Of a DNA stretch of 64,000 nt, positions 15,889-24,587 are shown piece by piece. Source of the DNA: UBA9659 sp965208605 (GTDB lineage Bacteria; Pseudomonadota; Gammaproteobacteria; Pseudomonadales; Azotimanducaceae); assembly GCA_965208605.1 (NCBI GenBank), contig OZ242345.1:1860001-1924000 (forward strand), written 5' to 3'. The notes under the pieces were generated by a model. That model was not told where the DNA came from. It saw only the letters and a program-made list of their open reading frames with translations, and did no database searches. Each line of letters opens with the position of its first letter. The stretch's first letter is position 1. The position numbers and the translations under genes were made by a program.

Positions 15889-17073
15889 ATGATGGCGACC
15901 TCCCAGGCAAAAGAAAAGTTCGACTATCTAGGTTTTACGCAGGGTCGCTGGCAGGCGCTGCTGGAAACTCTAGGCGAGAAGCCCTACCACGTTCAGCAGA
16001 TTATGAAGTGGCTGCATCGGCCCTTGAAGGGCAAATTCGTGCACGACTTTTCGGAAATGACCGACCTGAGCAAATCACTTCGGTCCCGCCTGGCATTGCT
16101 GGGGGAAATCCACCAACCTGAAGTAGATGCGCAATTTATTTCGAGTGACGGCACCCGTAAGTGGTTGCTCAGGGCACGTTCTGGCAGTCTGATGGAGATG
16201 GTGTTCATCCCGGAAACATCACGCGGTACTTTATGTGTTTCATCACAGGTCGGGTGTGCGTTGAATTGCAGTTTCTGCGCAACGGGCAAGCAGGGCTTTA
16301 ATAGTCAGCTCAGCGCGGGGGAAATTATTGGCCAACTACGCATTGCCATAGCCGCGCTCACACCCCTCTATCCAGAGCGGAAGCGAGTCGTCACCAATGT
16401 CGTCATGATGGGGATGGGCGAGCCGCTACTGAATACGGACAATGTGTTGCCGGCGGTGAATGTGATGATGGATGATCTGGGTTATGGCATTTCCAAACGC
16501 AGGGTCACCATTTCCACCGCGGGGCTTATACCGGGAATAGACAAGATGTGCGGGGCTACCGATGCTTCCTTGGCCATTTCCCTGCATGCACCGGATAACG
16601 CTTTGCGAGACCAGTTGGTACCTATCAACCGTAAATATCCGATTGAAGAATTGCTACAGGCCTGCGCTCGTTATGTTCGGGGCCTAGGTGAGCATCGATG
16701 CATCACCATTGAGTACACCCTGATTGACGGCGTTAATGATTCGCTTGCCCAGGCGGCACAAGTCTCCCAGCTGCTCAGCAATCTTGCATGCAAAATCAAT
16801 CTCATTCCCTTTAATCCCTTTCCCGGTACCCCGTATCGTCGCCCGAGCGTGTCTCGGGTCAGGAAATTTCAAGCATGTCTGGTCAATGATGGCTATACCG
16901 TCACGGTCAGGACGACCCGCGGTGCTGATATTCAAGCAGCCTGTGGTCAGCTAGCGGGCAAAGAGGTGAGTAGTCATAGCAGCAACACCGATGCGCAGCA
17001 AATAGCCCCTCACATAGCCCCTCAGGATGCACAACAGATACCCCTTCATATAAAAGACGGCGAGGTCGCATAA
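15889..17073 (+). CDS. rlmN: 23S rRNA / tRNA adenine-C2 methyltransferase RlmN
   Basis: Radical-SAM enzyme that methylates C2 of A2503 in 23S rRNA and A37 of some tRNAs. The cluster motif is CALNCSFC (C123, C127, C130). MMGMGEPLLN and TISTAGLIPGI are typical, and GADIQAACGQL near the C-terminus contains the second catalytic Cys. The first half has the RlmN accessory domain. After that Cys there is an extra tail of about 37 residues with imperfect repeats (IAPHIAPQDAQQIPLHI), unusual for the family and probably disordered. ATG at 15889 or 15892. It shares one base with the pilW start (ATAATG). Confidence 0.97.
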   Translation: MMATSQAKEKFDYLGFTQGRWQALLETLGEKPYHVQQIMKWLHRPLKGKFVHDFSEMTDLSKSLRSRLALLGEIHQPEVDAQFISSDGTRKWLLRARSGSLMEMVFIPETSRGTLCVSSQVGCALNCSFCATGKQGFNSQLSAGEIIGQLRIAIAALTPLYPERKRVVTNVVMMGMGEPLLNTDNVLPAVNVMMDDLGYGISKRRVTISTAGLIPGIDKMCGATDASLAISLHAPDNALRDQLVPINRKYPIEELLQACARYVRGLGEHRCITIEYTLIDGVNDSLAQAAQVSQLLSNLACKINLIPFNPFPGTPYRRPSVSRVRKFQACLVNDGYTVTVRTTRGADIQAACGQLAGKEVSSHSSNTDAQQIAPHIAPQDAQQIPLHIKDGEVA

Positions 17074-17852
17074 TGACATGCCGTCTTCTTGTATTCTGCC
17101 TGAGCCTGGTCTGTATTTCGGGTTGTGTTTCTAAACAGCCTGGTGCAGATGCCCAGCAGGACCTGCTACAGGGGCAACTAGACCTAGGCGTTGGCTATTT
17201 GCAGAATCAAGATTATCCCCGTGCCAAAGACAAGTTGAATCGTGCCCTTGAGATTGATCCTGCATCCGCACCGGTGCATACGACTCTCGGTTTGTTGTTC
17301 CAACTTGAAGGCGAAAATGCACTGGCTGAACAGCACTTCAAGACCGCGATAGCGCATGACGACGACCTGGCACAGGCACGCAATAATTACGGGGCTTTTC
17401 TCTATTCGCAGCAACGTTATGAGGAAGCCGTAGCGCAATTTTCCATCGCGGCGAAAGATAAGTTTTACATCAATCGGGCGGCGGTGTTTGAAAATCTCGG
17501 CGTAGTCTATGTTACTCTGAATGACCAGATTAATGCAGAGGATGCGTTTCTCACCGCCATTCGGTTGAATCCCGGTCAGTCCCGGGCATTGCTTGAACTT
17601 GCCGAGAGCAGATTTAATAGCGGGCAGTATGTTGAATCTAGTGAGCTGTACAACAAGCATCTGCGCCTAGCCGCACACTCAGCTCGCAGTTTGTGGCTAT
17701 GTATTAGGCTGTCTGACAAGCGCCCTATCTCTTCAGAAGCAGAAACAGACTGTCAACTGACATTGAAAAACATCTACCCCAGAAGTAAAGAGTATGGGTT
17801 TTATCTCAATTCCCGGCATAACAAATCCGGGATGAATGTTCAGGATGAATGA
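17073..17852 (+). CDS. pilW: Type IV pilus biogenesis lipoprotein PilW/PilF (TPR protein)
   Basis: Outer-membrane lipoprotein pilotin that helps the PilQ secretin assemble. The N-terminus is a lipoprotein signal (LLVFCLSLVCISGC), followed by tetratricopeptide repeats: YLQNQDYPRAKDKLNRALEI, a second with GENALAEQHFKTAI and a third with QQRYEEAVAQFSIA. 259 residues is normal. Its place between rlmN and rodZ is the conserved gammaproteobacterial one. Other pilus genes are not in the window. Confidence 0.9.
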   Translation: MTCRLLVFCLSLVCISGCVSKQPGADAQQDLLQGQLDLGVGYLQNQDYPRAKDKLNRALEIDPASAPVHTTLGLLFQLEGENALAEQHFKTAIAHDDDLAQARNNYGAFLYSQQRYEEAVAQFSIAAKDKFYINRAAVFENLGVVYVTLNDQINAEDAFLTAIRLNPGQSRALLELAESRFNSGQYVESSELYNKHLRLAAHSARSLWLCIRLSDKRPISSEAETDCQLTLKNIYPRSKEYGFYLNSRHNKSGMNVQDE

Positions 17853-18480
17853 GAGGAGTGACGAAAGCACCATGGACAATGGCAAACAACAGGCGCGTAA
17901 AACTAGGGTCCAGGCTAAGCCGGACACCGAGGCAGGCCCTGCCGATAAAACGCCACATGCCACCAAAACGCTGTGCGCTGAGATAACGAAGGCACGGCGG
18001 GATAAGGGCTTGACCATGAAGGAAGCAGGAGATCATTTGTATCTGACCTCGGACACCATCAGATACATAGAAGAGGGGGAGTTTCATAAATTAACCAGAC
18101 CTTCTTTCACCAAAGGATATCTTCGAGCCTATGCGAAGTTATTAGAGCTCTCCAGCGATGATGTCGTTGCCATGTTTGAGCAGGAATTTCCGGAATTGTC
18201 AGAGCAATACACCTATACAGAAAAAAGAAGTCTGATGAAAGCGGATACCAAGACTGAGCTCTTCACCGGCTCCCTATCGCGAATTTGTTTGGTGGGTATC
18301 CTTGGGTTGATCACCATTATTGCCATAGTCTGGTGGTCTATAGCAGATGCCAAAGCAACCCCAGAGGTAGCAACTGACATTCCGCTACCCCTGCTCTCGC
18401 CTCAGCAGGGCGAACTACTCAGGTGCCTCGCCCCGGGGCATGAGAAGATGGATTTTCCATCCGACTCTACTGCTCAGTAG
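17836..18480 (+). CDS. rodZ: Cytoskeletal protein RodZ, short form
   Basis: RodZ links MreB to the membrane and helps keep rod shape. The protein has the cytoplasmic helix-turn-helix (EITKARRDKGLTMKEAGDHL followed by TSDTIRYIEEGEFHKL), a single transmembrane helix (ICLVGILGLITIIAIVWW) and then only about 45 periplasmic residues. Most RodZ proteins are 300 residues or more and end in the DUF4115 domain, which is missing. The start is uncertain: ATGs at 17836, 17845 and 17872 are in frame, and GAGAGGAG lies 13 nt before the last. It overlaps pilW. ispG, which normally lies between rodZ and hisS, is absent, so the 3' end of rodZ may have been trimmed by the same deletion. Confidence 0.85.
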   Translation: MFRMNERSDESTMDNGKQQARKTRVQAKPDTEAGPADKTPHATKTLCAEITKARRDKGLTMKEAGDHLYLTSDTIRYIEEGEFHKLTRPSFTKGYLRAYAKLLELSSDDVVAMFEQEFPELSEQYTYTEKRSLMKADTKTELFTGSLSRICLVGILGLITIIAIVWWSIADAKATPEVATDIPLPLLSPQQGELLRCLAPGHEKMDFPSDSTAQ

Positions 18481-18524
18481 CAATTACCACTCTCGACTAT
18501 TCGCCGGCCTGCTCCCTCATATAG

Positions 18525-19826
18525 ATGTCATCAAATACAGTGAACATTCAAGCGGTCAGGGGTATGCGCGACCTGGTGCCGGCGCAGCAGGAAATCTTCC
18601 GATATATTGAAGATCTGCTTCGGGGGCTGCTGTCCGTCTATGGCTATCAAGAAGTAGGCTTGCCGACTCTTGAGATGACCCGACTCTTCACGCGCCTGGT
18701 GGGGGAGATGACCGATATAGTGGAAAAGGAAATGTATAGCTTTCAGGATAAAAATGGGGAAAGTCTCACCCTGCGCCCTGAAGGCACTGCGGGTTGCGCC
18801 CGACTTGCCCAGGATAAGGGGCTGCTCTTCAACCAGACGCAACGTCTCTGGTATAGCGGTAGCATGTTTCGATATGACCGACCCCAAAAGGGCAGATATC
18901 GGCAGTTTGAGCAGATTGGTGCGGAATGTTTTGGCATGGCAGGGCCTGACATAGAAGCGGAAATGCTCTTGATGAACTGGCGTATGTGGAAGACGCTTGG
19001 CTTGGAGACTAAGCTGCGTCTAGAGATCAATTCCTTGGGCGATGCCGAGGATCGAGAGAAATATCAACAGGCCCTGAGCACTTACCTAGCAGATTTTAAG
19101 CAGGTGCTTGACGAAGACAGTCAGCGGCGGATGGCAACGAACCCGCTCCGGATCCTGGATAGCAAACATCCGCGCACCAGAGAGATTCTTGAAGCGGCAC
19201 CCCAGATGACTGAGTTTCTAGGAGCTGCGGCTAGGCAACACTTCACTCAGTTATGCGAGCTACTAGATGCACATGCCTTGCCCTATGTTGTCAATCCGCA
19301 GATAGTTCGTGGGCTTGATTATTACAACCGGACTGTCTTTGAATGGGTCACCGATGACCTGGGTGCTCAGGGGGCTGTTTGTAGCGGTGGTCGCTATGAT
19401 GGTTTGGTGGCGCAACTAGGGGGTCGTTCCACCCCCGGCGTTGGTTTTGCCCTAGGGGTGGATCGGCTTTGCTTGTTGCTTGAGGAGGACTTCCCCACTA
19501 GCCTGCTTGCCGATGTGTTTATTGTGTCACTGGGAGATGCGGCGCGGCACCAGGCACTGGTGATTGCTGAGCGGCTGAGGGACCTGCTGGTCAAGAAAAA
19601 AGTGGTGCTTCACTGTGGTACAGGCAAAATTAAGGCACAACTCAAAAAAGCTGACCTTAGCGGTGCCCGGCTGGCGATTATTTTGGGTGAAGAAGAAATA
19701 GCTTCAGAGACGGTCGCTATCAAAGCATTGCGTGAACGCCAGGAGCAAATCGCACTGCCTACTGAGCAACTTGGAGACTATTGCATTCAATATTTTGATA
19801 CTAAAGAGCAAAAGAAGGAAAATTAA
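18525..19826 (+). CDS. hisS: Histidyl-tRNA synthetase
   Basis: Class II aminoacyl-tRNA synthetase. Motif 2 is seen in WYSGSMFRYDRPQKGRYRQF, the histidine-binding motif in VRGLDYYNRTVFEW and CSGGRYDGLV, and motif 3 in GVGFALGVDRL. The C-terminal anticodon-binding domain follows (DVFIVSLGDAARHQALVIAE). 433 residues is standard. It starts with RGMRDLVPAQQ after an ATG at 18525. yfgM follows after one nucleotide. Confidence 0.98.
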   Translation: MSSNTVNIQAVRGMRDLVPAQQEIFRYIEDLLRGLLSVYGYQEVGLPTLEMTRLFTRLVGEMTDIVEKEMYSFQDKNGESLTLRPEGTAGCARLAQDKGLLFNQTQRLWYSGSMFRYDRPQKGRYRQFEQIGAECFGMAGPDIEAEMLLMNWRMWKTLGLETKLRLEINSLGDAEDREKYQQALSTYLADFKQVLDEDSQRRMATNPLRILDSKHPRTREILEAAPQMTEFLGAAARQHFTQLCELLDAHALPYVVNPQIVRGLDYYNRTVFEWVTDDLGAQGAVCSGGRYDGLVAQLGGRSTPGVGFALGVDRLCLLLEEDFPTSLLADVFIVSLGDAARHQALVIAERLRDLLVKKKVVLHCGTGKIKAQLKKADLSGARLAIILGEEEIASETVAIKALRERQEQIALPTEQLGDYCIQYFDTKEQKKEN

Positions 19827-19827
19827 C

Positions 19828-20760
19828 GTGGCTAATAATACTGAAGAAGAACAAATTGAGATATTAAAAGACTGGTGGGATAGACATGGCAAATCTATCC
19901 TGGTCGCGATTCTATTGTCTGTCGGTGGCGTCCTGGGGTATCAGTCCTGGCAGAAGAATGCCCAGGAAACCGGTGAAGCGGCATCATTGATTTACCAAGA
20001 CCTGATTGAGGCGAGTGCCGGTGCTGCTGAAGAAATTGCTCAACAAAAAGCAGATGATACAAAAGATGGCTCTGATGAGAGCGATGAGGGTTCCGATGAG
20101 GGTTCCGATGAGAGCGATGAGAGCTCTGCTAATAACCCCGATACAGAAGCCGCCGCTGATGCAGAAGCCGCCGCTGATACAGAAACTAAGGCTGAGGAAA
20201 GCCCACTCCTGACCACTGCAAGAAACCTCGCGCAGACACTCAAGACAGATTACACCGATACGACCTATGCCGTTTTTGCTGCCTTACACCTTGCCAAACT
20301 GGCGGTTGATGGGGATGACTATCAGGCAGCGATGAGTGAACTTGAATGGGCCCTTGAACAGGACCTGGATGCCGGCATGGAAGGGATAGTGCGGGCACGG
20401 CTTGCCCGGGTGCTCAGGCAACAGGACCAGCCAGAGGCGGCCTTGGCAAGGCTTAATTTCCCCTTGAATAACAACGCGCAACGCGCTGCCTTCGCGGAGA
20501 TTAGAGGCGATATCTATCATCAAATGGGGGCTCAGCAGCAGGCGCGGGATGCCTATCAAGCAGCGATTGACTATCTGAGTGAAAGTGAAGCGGCGAACAG
20601 CAGCATGATAGAGACTAAACTTGCTGCTATTCCCATTTTTGATATCAATCTTGATGGCGGTCAAGAAGAGCAGCAAGACACCATTGAAGACGCAGTAGAG
20701 GCGGACGAAGACAAGTCACCAACGCAGGATGCATCCCTAGACCCGGGAGATGACACATGA
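19828..20760 (+). CDS. yfgM: YfgM, ancillary SecYEG translocon subunit
   Basis: Inner-membrane protein with a large periplasmic TPR-like domain that works with PpiD at SecYEG. It has a cytosolic N-terminus (EEEQIEILKDWWDRHGKSIL), one transmembrane helix (VAILLSVGGVLGYQSW) and a TPR-like C-terminal part (TYAVFAALHLAKLAV, then ALARLNFPL). The GTG at 19828 after AAGGAA is chosen; longer in-frame starts lie inside hisS. Residues about 75-130 are an acidic low-complexity insert of Asp, Glu, Ser, Ala and Gly encoded by near-repeats around 20069-20190, and a second acidic stretch ends the protein. E. coli YfgM is about 206 residues, so this one is enlarged. It overlaps bamB by 4 nt. Confidence 0.9.
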   Translation: MANNTEEEQIEILKDWWDRHGKSILVAILLSVGGVLGYQSWQKNAQETGEAASLIYQDLIEASAGAAEEIAQQKADDTKDGSDESDEGSDEGSDESDESSANNPDTEAAADAEAAADTETKAEESPLLTTARNLAQTLKTDYTDTTYAVFAALHLAKLAVDGDDYQAAMSELEWALEQDLDAGMEGIVRARLARVLRQQDQPEAALARLNFPLNNNAQRAAFAEIRGDIYHQMGAQQQARDAYQAAIDYLSESEAANSSMIETKLAAIPIFDINLDGGQEEQQDTIEDAVEADEDKSPTQDASLDPGDDT

Positions 20761-21989
20761 GCCGCCGCCAGGTTTTATTGATGTCCAGACGCGTGCGCTA
20801 CTTGGTTGCGGTGCTCTTCTCGTTTGCCCTGCTGAGTGGGTGCAGCTGGTTTGGTAGCGATGACGAACCCGAAGAAGTCAAACCCAACCCCTTGCCGAAA
20901 ATTAACAAAGAAGTAGATGTGAAGATACTTTGGACTCAGAGCATTGGTAATGGTGCGGACGATCGCGCTATCAAACTCAAGGTAGCCGCTTATGGAGGGC
21001 GTATTTTTGCGGCCGCCGCCGATGGTCATGTGAAGGCACTGCAACCTGCTGACGGTCGTATCATCTGGCAACAAAACGTTAAAAACTTTTACACCAAGGA
21101 AGAACTGAACAACGCATTTACCAAAAACCTTGACACTATTACTGGTGGAGTCGGTGCTGGAGGAGACCTGTTGGTGGTGGGTACTGCCTCTGGTGAAGTA
21201 CTGGCACTACACCAGAGTGACGGCAGCCTGGCATGGAAGACGAGCTCCAGCAGTGAAGTGCTGTCCGCGCCCCAGGTGGATGATGATTTGGTCATTGTCC
21301 AGTCCATTGACGGTAAGGTCGCTGCCTATGATGCGATAGATGGTAGCCGTCGATGGATTTATTCCACCAGCGTCCCTGCCCTTACCCTGCGCGGTACCGC
21401 ACATCCTATTATTGAAAATGAGCTTGTCATCGCTGGCTTTGCCAATAGCAAGATTGCCTTCTTGGAGCGGGACACCGGGCTGGCGAAGTTTGAACAGCGA
21501 GTCATGGTTTCTGAGGGCAATTCTGACTTGGAACGGCTGGTGGACATAGATGGCAATATGGAAGTGCTGAACAATGTGCTTTATGTCGCCAGTTTTCAGG
21601 GGCGTTTCGTAGCGATTGATATTGCTGGTGGCCGAATGTTGTGGGTCAAAGAAGCATCAAGTCTGGCGGGCATTGGCTCCGGATTCGGTAATCTCTATCT
21701 GGCGCATGCCGATAGTCAACTGGCGTCTTACAATGCCGCTACTGGTAGCGAGGTATGGTCTGTTGATGCCTTGCTGAATCGGGACATCACCCGGCCGGTC
21801 GCCAGTGGCAGTTATGTCGCCGTAACAGATTATGAAGGTTACATCCATCTGCTTGCCCAGTCGGACGGGCGTTTTGTTGGTCGCCGGAAGCTGGACGGCA
21901 ATGGCATTCAAGGCGGCCTGGTCGCGGGCGATGGGCGGCTCTACTCCATGGGAGATGGTGGCAAACTTTCCGCGCTGGAAATTCGCTAG
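20757..21989 (+). CDS. bamB: Outer-membrane protein assembly factor BamB
   Basis: BamB is the beta-propeller lipoprotein of the BAM complex. The lipobox is FALLSGC, followed by a charged linker and repeating PQQ-like blades, each with a variant of LxWK/GxVYA: PADGRIIWQQNVKN, QSDGSLAWKTSSSSE, IDGSRRWIYSTSVP, TGLAKFEQRV and GSEVWSVDALL. The ATG at 20757 overlaps the yfgM stop (ATGA); an in-frame ATG at 20781 gives a more usual signal peptide. It is followed by der after 7 nt. Length (410 or 402 residues) is normal. Confidence 0.95.
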   Translation: MSRRQVLLMSRRVRYLVAVLFSFALLSGCSWFGSDDEPEEVKPNPLPKINKEVDVKILWTQSIGNGADDRAIKLKVAAYGGRIFAAAADGHVKALQPADGRIIWQQNVKNFYTKEELNNAFTKNLDTITGGVGAGGDLLVVGTASGEVLALHQSDGSLAWKTSSSSEVLSAPQVDDDLVIVQSIDGKVAAYDAIDGSRRWIYSTSVPALTLRGTAHPIIENELVIAGFANSKIAFLERDTGLAKFEQRVMVSEGNSDLERLVDIDGNMEVLNNVLYVASFQGRFVAIDIAGGRMLWVKEASSLAGIGSGFGNLYLAHADSQLASYNAATGSEVWSVDALLNRDITRPVASGSYVAVTDYEGYIHLLAQSDGRFVGRRKLDGNGIQGGLVAGDGRLYSMGDGGKLSALEIR

Positions 21990-21996
21990 GCGCCTC

Positions 21997-23463
21997 ATGC
22001 TCCCCGTTATTGCTCTGGTTGGCCGCCCCAATGTCGGCAAATCCACCCTGTTTAATCGGTTAACCCGAACCCGGGATGCACTGGTGGCGAGCCTTGAAGG
22101 GCTTACCCGGGATAGGCAATACGGCAAGGGTGCCATCGGAGACTTTGATTATATTCTGGTTGATACCTGCGGCATGACTGATACCCAGCATGGGCACTCC
22201 AAGCCAGCAGCTGGTGCCACTGAGCACCCGGATAAAAAGAACATCAACAAGCTGATGGTTGAGCAGACCCAGCTGGCAATCAGGGAAGCAGACCTGGTGT
22301 TGCTGCTTGTTGATGCTAAAGATGGGCGCATGGCCGACGATGAGGAGATTGTTGAGCTACTGCGTCAGAGTGCTAGGCCGGTGATTCTGGTAGCCAATAA
22401 GATTGACGGGCAGAACCCGGATCAGGCTCGGGGTGAGTTCTTTGCGCTGGGGCTGGGCAAGCCCATGTTGATTTCCGCTAGTCAAGGTACCGGCATTGGG
22501 CAACTGATTGACGAGGCTGTCCGTCCCAAGTTGACCCTGGTCAAAGATGAAACCGAATCCCTTGATATCAAAAGCGGCAGTATCAAAATTGCTGTGGTAG
22601 GGCGTCCCAATGTCGGCAAGTCAACGCTCGTGAATAGCCTGCTCGGTGAACACCGAGTGGTGGTGTTTGATGAACCCGGCACGACCCGGGACAGCATCTA
22701 CATCCCCTATGAAAGAGCCGGCAGTCCTTATGTCATTATTGATACTGCTGGGGTGCGGCGGCGCGGTAGGGTTACGGGCAAGGTGGAGAAGTTCTCCGTC
22801 ATCAAAACCCTTGAAGCCATTGAACAGTCGCATGTCGTGGTGCTGATGATTGATGCCCGTGAAGGCATTGTTGATCAGGATCTGAGTCTGCTCAGCCATG
22901 TGCTGGATGCCGGCCGGGCACTCGTGCTGGCGGTGAACAAGTGGGATGGTCTGAGCCGCGAACGCAAACAAGAGGTGAAGCGAGAGCTGGAGCGTCGGCT
23001 CACCTCAGTGGACTTCGCGACCAGGCACTTTCTCTCGGCGAAGTCTGGCTCAAGGGTGGGGCAGCTGTACCCTGCCATACACCAGGCTTATCAATCGGCA
23101 ATGCTGAAGGTCAAGACTTCACGGTTGAATGAGATTCTTGAGCAGGCGCTGCTACATCATCAGCCACCGCTGGTTCGGGGGCGCAGAATTAAACTGCGCT
23201 ATGCACATCTAGGGGGTAGTAATCCGCCGCTGGTGATCATTCACGGTAATCAGACCGAGGCCTTGTCTGCAGCCTATCGGCGTTACCTTGCGCATCAATT
23301 TATTGACGCCCTGCGTTTGAAAGGCACGCCACTACGTTTGGAGTTCCGCACTTCTGGCAATCCATTTAAGGGGCGCAAAAACAAGTTGACCGAGCGGCAA
23401 GTGAAGAGTCGGAAACGTCTGCTCCGGCATGTGAAGAAAAAGAAAGCAGGCCACCGCAGTTAA
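21997..23463 (+). CDS. der: Ribosome-assembly GTPase Der (EngA)
   Basis: Essential tandem GTPase for 50S subunit maturation. Two G domains are visible: G1 motifs GRPNVGKSTLFN and GRPNVGKSTLVN, G3 DTCGM and DTAGV, G4 NKID and NKWD. The C-terminal KH-like domain ends FRTSGNPFKGRKNKLTERQV. The ATG at 21997 starts MLPVIALVGRPNVGK, exactly at the conserved position. The first G domain has a short insert after DTCGMTD (HGHSKPAAGATEHPDKK), slightly unusual. It closes the hisS-yfgM-bamB-der cluster. Confidence 0.97.
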   Translation: MLPVIALVGRPNVGKSTLFNRLTRTRDALVASLEGLTRDRQYGKGAIGDFDYILVDTCGMTDTQHGHSKPAAGATEHPDKKNINKLMVEQTQLAIREADLVLLLVDAKDGRMADDEEIVELLRQSARPVILVANKIDGQNPDQARGEFFALGLGKPMLISASQGTGIGQLIDEAVRPKLTLVKDETESLDIKSGSIKIAVVGRPNVGKSTLVNSLLGEHRVVVFDEPGTTRDSIYIPYERAGSPYVIIDTAGVRRRGRVTGKVEKFSVIKTLEAIEQSHVVVLMIDAREGIVDQDLSLLSHVLDAGRALVLAVNKWDGLSRERKQEVKRELERRLTSVDFATRHFLSAKSGSRVGQLYPAIHQAYQSAMLKVKTSRLNEILEQALLHHQPPLVRGRRIKLRYAHLGGSNPPLVIIHGNQTEALSAAYRRYLAHQFIDALRLKGTPLRLEFRTSGNPFKGRKNKLTERQVKSRKRLLRHVKKKKAGHRS

Positions 23464-23603
23464 GCGCTTACTCCCATTAATTTACTAAGGTTAAGCGACA
23501 CAGGTGATACCGCTTTTGTTAGTGGCGATTGTGAGAGGTGCAGGTTTGCGTCTCTACCCATTAACCCTTCATAATCCATCGTTCATAGCGAGGGGGGCAA
23601 CAG

Positions 23604-24515
23604 ATGCCGCAACCAAAACGAGCAAGGCGGTGCCAGCTCAGTGTGCCGGGTAGCAGTGAAAAGATGCTGCTCAAGGCTGCCGGGTTGGCGGTGGATCATG
23701 TCTTCTTGGACCTGGAGGATGCGGTAGCACCTCAGGCCCGTGCATCGGCCCGACGTATGATTGTGGAGGCGCTCAATGAACTGGACTGGCATGCCAATAC
23801 CCGCTGCGTCCGGATCAATGATGTGAGCACAGAATACTGCCACGACGACATTATTGAGGTGGTCACCGGGGCGGGCGACAAACTAGATACCATCATGCTC
23901 ACCAAGGCGAAACGCGCCCACGATGTCGTCTTCGTACATCTGCTACTGGATCAGTTGGAACAGAAACTTGGATTAAAGCAGCGCATTGGTATTGAATGTT
24001 TGATTGAAGAAGTTGAAGGGATGATGAATGTTGACGAAATAGCGGCCTGCAGTGACCGGCTGGAAGCACTGATTTTCGGCATGGGCGACTATGCGGCCTC
24101 GCAAATGATGAACCTTAAAAATGTCGGCGATGGTGATGTCGGTTATCCGCCAGACATCTGGCACTATCCCCGCTACAAACTCAGCATCGCATGCCACGCA
24201 CATGGGCTTGATCCGATTGATGGCCCCTACGCCAACTTCAAGAATACCAAAGCCCTAGGGACAGAAGCCCGGCGTGCGCTGAGCCTCGGCATGGCCGGCA
24301 AGTGGGCAATTCACCCGGCGCAGATAGAGCTAGTCCAGGCAGCATTTACTCCTGAGCAACAGGAAGTTGCCTTAGCGCGTAAACAGCAGCAGGCATATCA
24401 GGAAGCACTGAGCCAGGGTCTCGGTGCCATTGAGGTTGATGGGGTGATGGTGGATGCTGCCAGCATACGTATTCTGCAAAACCTGCTTGACCGGGCGGAA
24501 CTTTTTGGGCTTTAA
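23604..24515 (+). CDS. HpcH/HpaI-type aldolase, malyl-CoA / methylmalyl-CoA lyase-like
   Basis: A 303-residue CitE/malyl-CoA lyase-fold enzyme: LSVPGSSEKMLLKAAG, the metal-binding DHVFLDLEDAVAP, the catalytic Arg in TRCVRINDV, IGIECLIEEVEGMMNVDEI with the metal-binding Glu, and ALIFGMGDYAASQ with the second acidic ligand. The GKWAIHPAQIELVQ near the C-terminus is characteristic of L-malyl-CoA / beta-methylmalyl-CoA lyases. It should cleave a 3-hydroxyacyl-CoA diacid to glyoxylate and an acyl-CoA, or run in reverse; the exact substrate cannot be read from sequence. AGGGGGG lies 8 nt before the ATG. It is followed by an acyl-CoA dehydrogenase, so the two may act in one acyl-CoA pathway. Confidence 0.85.
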   Translation: MPQPKRARRCQLSVPGSSEKMLLKAAGLAVDHVFLDLEDAVAPQARASARRMIVEALNELDWHANTRCVRINDVSTEYCHDDIIEVVTGAGDKLDTIMLTKAKRAHDVVFVHLLLDQLEQKLGLKQRIGIECLIEEVEGMMNVDEIAACSDRLEALIFGMGDYAASQMMNLKNVGDGDVGYPPDIWHYPRYKLSIACHAHGLDPIDGPYANFKNTKALGTEARRALSLGMAGKWAIHPAQIELVQAAFTPEQQEVALARKQQQAYQEALSQGLGAIEVDGVMVDAASIRILQNLLDRAELFGL

Positions 24516-24587
24516 CCTGCGACTTTGAGTTAGCGCGAGTTAGCGCCAGCCAGAGCAACTTAGAACTTTAATGAGAGCGACACTCAG

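Noticed and set aside
19732..19827. Longer YfgM starting inside hisS
   Set aside because: The GTG at 19828 with AAGGAA upstream gives the conserved N-terminus; the extension overlaps the hisS C-terminal codons.
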